This document shows, piece after piece, positions 13,027-15,651 of a stretch of DNA of 15,651 nt. Each line of letters starts with the position of its first letter. Positions within the stretch are counted from its first letter, which is position 1. The notes under the pieces were generated by a model. It had not been told where the DNA came from. It did no database searches and saw only the letters and a list, made by a program, of their open reading frames with translations. The position numbers and the translations under genes are program-made. The stretch is from Chlamydiota bacterium (GTDB lineage Bacteria; Chlamydiota; Chlamydiia; Chlamydiales; Rhabdochlamydiaceae): positions 1 to 15,651 of the forward strand of contig JAAKFB010000009.1 in NCBI GenBank assembly GCA_011065235.1. Direction: 5' to 3'.

Positions 13027-14365
13027 TATGCTCATTTTGCTGGGTTGTATTTCACTTAGGGCTGACGATGAGATCCGCGTTGAACTGACAACAAAAGCCC
13101 AACTCTCTTCGATTTATCTCTGCAAAATTCACGGGGAAGACTCCCCTTTAAAACCTTCCTATTTAAAAAATTTGCGTAAGGTATTGGATTTTGACTTGAA
13201 CTATAGCGGCTATTCTAAAATTGCAGAGATCGATGACATTTTAGAAAAAGCACTTCGCCATCACGATCTCAATGTCGCATTCAATGCTCAGCGCTGGGCA
13301 AAAGTGGGCGTGTCTTATGTTCTCAAAATAGAGGTGCACGATAAAAAGCTGGATCTCTATACTTTTTCTGTCAAAGGCGGGTCGCTCAAAAAGTTTGAAG
13401 GGATCCCCCTCACTGGCAATCTCGATACGGACAGACATCAAATCCATAAACTTGCTGACGCTCTTCTGAAAACTCTTTTTGGAATAGAAGGCATTTCTAA
13501 TTCACATCTTCTCTATTCCGTTCAAGTTCACAATTCCGATCCCAATTCCCAAGAATGGAAAGCTGAAATCTGGGAGTGCGATTGGGATGGTGGCAACCTC
13601 CGGCAAGTCACCTTCGAGCAAAATTATTCGATCACACCGGTTTTTATCCCCTCCCACCCTTCGCATGGCAGTAACCGGTACCTCTATGTCAATTACAAAA
13701 ATGGCCAGCCTAAAATCTACTTATCCACGCTTAAAAACCGAACGGGAAAACCCCTTATCGATCTGCGTGGAAATCAACTCCTCCCCGCCGTTTCCAAACA
13801 GCGCGATAAGATGGCTTTTATCTCCGATGCAGCGGGAAGGGCAGATCTCTTTTTGCAAGCCATCGACGATAACGGGATGATGATGGGAAAACCTCAACAA
13901 CTCTTTTCGTATCCGCGCGCCACGCAGGCATCGCCGACATTTAGTCCCGATGGTTCGAAAATTGCATTCGTCTCCGATAAAGATGGAACTCCGCGTATCT
14001 ATGTGATCCCTTCTAGCATTCAAAACAATAAACGTTCACAACCCTCTTTGCTGACGAAGCGCAACCGTGAAAATACGTGTCCGAACTGGTCTCCTGATGG
14101 CACAAAATTAGCCTATAGTGCTAAAATAAATGGTGTGCGTCAGATTTGGATATACGATTTCGAAGCTGAAGAGGAACAGCAATTAACTATAGGACCGGGA
14201 AATAAAGAAAACCCCTTTTGGGCCAAGGACAGTTTGCATCTTGTTTTCAACTCAACAGACCCCGACTCTTCTGAACTTTTCCTCGTTAATCTCAATCAGC
14301 CCGAGGTCCAAAAAATCACATCTGGACCAGGGAAAAAACATTACCCAACATGGGGAACAAAATGA
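12995..14365 (+). CDS. tolB: TolB periplasmic beta-propeller protein
   Basis: 456 residues. A signal peptide occupies about 1-23 (arginine at 6, hydrophobic core VINMLILLGCISL). The N-terminal domain (about 24-165) is the mixed TolB domain; the rest is a beta-propeller with TolB-type repeats such as SPTFSPDGSKIAFVSDKDG (313-331) and CPNWSPDGTKLAYSAKING (362-380), and weaker repeats to the end (HYPTWGTK). TolB binds Pal and the TolA side in the periplasm. The start at 12995 sits 32 bases inside tolA, with AAGGAG unusually close to the ATG; a second ATG at 13028 just after the tolA stop lacks an SD and would shorten the n-region of the signal. An LLGC stretch (15-18) looks like a lipobox, but TolB proteins are normally soluble. 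Confidence 0.94.
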   Translation: MPLSFRSVVINMLILLGCISLRADDEIRVELTTKAQLSSIYLCKIHGEDSPLKPSYLKNLRKVLDFDLNYSGYSKIAEIDDILEKALRHHDLNVAFNAQRWAKVGVSYVLKIEVHDKKLDLYTFSVKGGSLKKFEGIPLTGNLDTDRHQIHKLADALLKTLFGIEGISNSHLLYSVQVHNSDPNSQEWKAEIWECDWDGGNLRQVTFEQNYSITPVFIPSHPSHGSNRYLYVNYKNGQPKIYLSTLKNRTGKPLIDLRGNQLLPAVSKQRDKMAFISDAAGRADLFLQAIDDNGMMMGKPQQLFSYPRATQASPTFSPDGSKIAFVSDKDGTPRIYVIPSSIQNNKRSQPSLLTKRNRENTCPNWSPDGTKLAYSAKINGVRQIWIYDFEAEEEQQLTIGPGNKENPFWAKDSLHLVFNSTDPDSSELFLVNLNQPEVQKITSGPGKKHYPTWGTK

Positions 14366-15015
14366 AATTGAAAATACTCGCTGCTCTTCTCGCATGTGTC
14401 ATGCTCGCCAGCTGCTCGCGTAGCTCTGAAGCTTTCTCTGCGCTCCGCACAAAATGGCAAGAACTCAAAAATCTTTGGGGTGATGATACAGACGGAATGC
14501 TTGCGAGCGAAGGATTTTATGGCCCTATTGAAGAGGAATTCATCCCTCTTGAAGAAGATGATCTCCAAATGCAATTCGCGGAATCTGCTATTCCACAACC
14601 TAAAGAGGTTCCCGGTGCCCCCGGTAGTGGCATTCCCAGTCTCAATCAATTCCGACAAGCGTTTGCCGATCTCGCACAGATTTTCCAAAATGTCTACTTC
14701 AATACCGATGATCATGTGCTCCGCCGTCCCGAATACACGCAGGTCATCGATCAAATCGCAAGCTATCTCAAAAAACATCCCAATACCTACGTCGCAGTTG
14801 GAGGGCACTGCGACGAGAGGGCTTCCGAATCCTATAACCTCGCCCTAGGAACCAGGCGTTCGAATTACATTCGCTCACTCCTCGTGCAGCGCGGCGTTCC
14901 TCCTAATAAAATACATGCGATTTCTTATGGAAAAGAACAACCCTCTGATTTAGGGCACAACCCCTCCTCATGGGCCCACAATCGACGAGCGGAGTTTAAA
15001 ATCTTCGAAAAATGA
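14362..15015 (+). CDS. pal: Peptidoglycan-associated lipoprotein Pal
   Basis: 217 residues from ATG 14362, which overlaps the tolB stop (ATGA) and has GGGGA 8 bases before it; an in-frame ATG at 14350 is less suited because it would spoil the start of the signal. The lipoprotein signal ends in the lipobox LASC with C18 as lipidated residue. A linker of about 85 residues, acidic in its first half (40-70), precedes an OmpA-like peptidoglycan-binding domain (about 108-217): VYFNTDDHVL, then GGHCDERASESYNLALGTRRS with the Asp and Arg that hold diaminopimelate, and NRRAEFKI at the end. Pal anchors the outer membrane to the wall and binds TolB. The acidic linker is longer than in E. coli Pal. Confidence 0.96.
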   Translation: MKLKILAALLACVMLASCSRSSEAFSALRTKWQELKNLWGDDTDGMLASEGFYGPIEEEFIPLEEDDLQMQFAESAIPQPKEVPGAPGSGIPSLNQFRQAFADLAQIFQNVYFNTDDHVLRRPEYTQVIDQIASYLKKHPNTYVAVGGHCDERASESYNLALGTRRSNYIRSLLVQRGVPPNKIHAISYGKEQPSDLGHNPSSWAHNRRAEFKIFEK

Positions 15016-15587
15016 TGAAACGCTATTGTCTTTTCTTTCTCTTAGTTGCCGGTTGTAGTTCTCAGGTGAGCAGCCGGACAGCTGCCAATCAAAATGTCCT
15101 TGAAGAAGTGCGCATTGCCCTGTCTGATGTGCGGCAAGCGTATAGCGAGCAAAAAATGGAGCTGCAACTTCTCGAAGAGAAAATTACAAAGACAAAAGCG
15201 ACTGCCCAACCAAGCACCAAAAGTCTTGAAGCGCGGGTCTACCAATTGGAAAAAGCGCAGCAAAAAATCCAAACCGATCTGCATCAGCTCAGCTCCCATG
15301 CCAATCAGACAACGACCTCACTTGTCCAATACCGCAATTCGATAAGTGCACTTGAAAAACAGATCGGCATTCAAGCTGAGCGCCTCAATGAAGTTGTCAA
15401 ACTCAAATCGGCTCTCAACTCCATCTCAAAAGCCATCGGAAGTGGAAAAATTCACAAAGTCACATCTGGAGATTCTCTGGAAAAAATCGCACGTCATTAC
15501 AACACCTCTGTCGATGCATTAAAACAACTCAACGGGTTGACGACAAATACCATCATCATCGGCCAAGAACTCAAAATCCCTGAATAA
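15012..15587 (+). CDS. Lipoprotein with coiled coil and C-terminal LysM domain
   Basis: 191 residues. A lipoprotein signal with lipobox VAGC puts the lipid on C15. Residues about 25-140 are hydrophilic, heptad-like coiled coil (rich in Gln, Glu, Lys and Leu). A LysM domain fills 148-190 (HKVTSGDSLEKIARHYNTSVDALKQLNGL...GQELKIPE), the module that binds N-acetylglucosamine in peptidoglycan. The start overlaps pal by four bases; a second ATG follows at 15015. In proteobacteria this operon position holds CpoB/YbgF (coiled coil plus TPR); here the TPR part is absent and LysM takes its place. By position it is like CT601 of C. trachomatis. Not the NlpD amidase activator with LytM domain: no such domain is present. 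Confidence 0.88.
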   Translation: MMKRYCLFFLLVAGCSSQVSSRTAANQNVLEEVRIALSDVRQAYSEQKMELQLLEEKITKTKATAQPSTKSLEARVYQLEKAQQKIQTDLHQLSSHANQTTTSLVQYRNSISALEKQIGIQAERLNEVVKLKSALNSISKAIGSGKIHKVTSGDSLEKIARHYNTSVDALKQLNGLTTNTIIIGQELKIPE

Positions 15588-15596
15588 AGGAAATTT

Positions 15597-15651
15597 ATGT
15601 CCTGGAAATCTTTATTTACCTCTTTCATCTGCATGAGCACCGTTCCACTAC
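15597..15651 (+). CDS. Start of a further gene, cut by the window end
   Basis: An ATG at 15597 with AAAGGA about six bases upstream opens a frame of 18 codons with no stop before the window ends. The visible start (MSWKSLFTSFICMSTVP) has a lysine followed by a hydrophobic run and looks like a signal peptide. It lies 9 bases after the LysM lipoprotein gene, so it is probably the next gene of the Tol-Pal operon. Product cannot be named. Confidence 0.6.
   Translation, partial: MSWKSLFTSFICMSTVPL

Noticed and set aside
14350..14361. ATG at 14350 as the start of pal
   Set aside because: The ATG at 14362 has a properly spaced GGGGA and gives a clean lipoprotein signal with basic n-region; the upstream ATG lies inside tolB without SD.
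1..15651. CRISPR arrays, tRNA or rRNA genes, retron or toxin-antitoxin pairs, intact transposase
   Set aside because: No regularly spaced direct repeats, no cloverleaf or rRNA landmarks, and no proteins of these types were seen on reading both strands.

Overview
The window looks like chromosome from an environmental (amoeba-associated) member of the Chlamydiae, most like the Waddlia/Parachlamydia branch. This rests on remembered gene order and protein style, not on a search. A sdhB-sdhA-sdhC-tatD block and an exbB/tolQ-exbD/tolR-tolA-like-tolB-pal-LysM block, each with chlamydial features, lie close together as they do around CT591-CT601 of Chlamydia trachomatis. The base composition is moderate, with AT-rich patches in the accessory part.

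Layout. (1) 1-1521: two + strand accessory genes. The first has 2H-phosphoesterase-like motifs and a doubtful 5' end; the second is a small membrane protein with a strong Shine-Dalgarno (SD). A ~184 bp MITE-like element with ~43 bp terminal inverted repeats follows, wedged exactly between the stop codons of the second gene and the convergent sdhB. (2) 7814-1522 on the minus strand: a long, tightly packed run of two Inc-like small membrane proteins, a GT-A glycosyltransferase, tatD, sdhC, sdhA and sdhB. A good extended -10 promoter lies inside it (about 7281-7310), upstream of the second membrane protein. (3) 7815-7953: a very AT-rich divergent promoter region, then a + strand HAD phosphatase carrying a signal peptide, ending in a bidirectional terminator-like inverted repeat shared with the next convergent gene. 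(4) 11300-8667 on the minus strand: an overlapping three-gene operon of a DxD glycosyltransferase, NamZ (exo-beta-N-acetylmuramidase, DUF1343/GH171) and a paralogue of the first glycosyltransferase. (5) 11304 to the end on the + strand: the Tol-Pal operon with 4-base ATGA overlaps, a LysM/coiled-coil lipoprotein where CpoB/YbgF sits in proteobacteria, and the first codons of another gene.

How the parts work together. SdhCAB is a respiratory succinate:quinone oxidoreductase with a single large di-haem cytochrome b. Tol-Pal links inner membrane, periplasm and outer membrane during division. In Chlamydiae, which make only a little peptidoglycan for division, a Tol-Pal operon with two peptidoglycan-binding lipoproteins next to a secreted muramidase (NamZ) suggests a cell-wall remodelling neighbourhood. 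The roughly 5.3 kb between tatD and tolQ (5983-11300) is the variable part: glycosyltransferases, Inc-like proteins, a secreted phosphatase and NamZ, where I recall classical Chlamydia having dsbD.

No tRNA, rRNA, CRISPR array or intact transposase was seen. No gene-free stretch exceeds 300 bases; the longest is the 183-base inverted-repeat element at 1339-1521.
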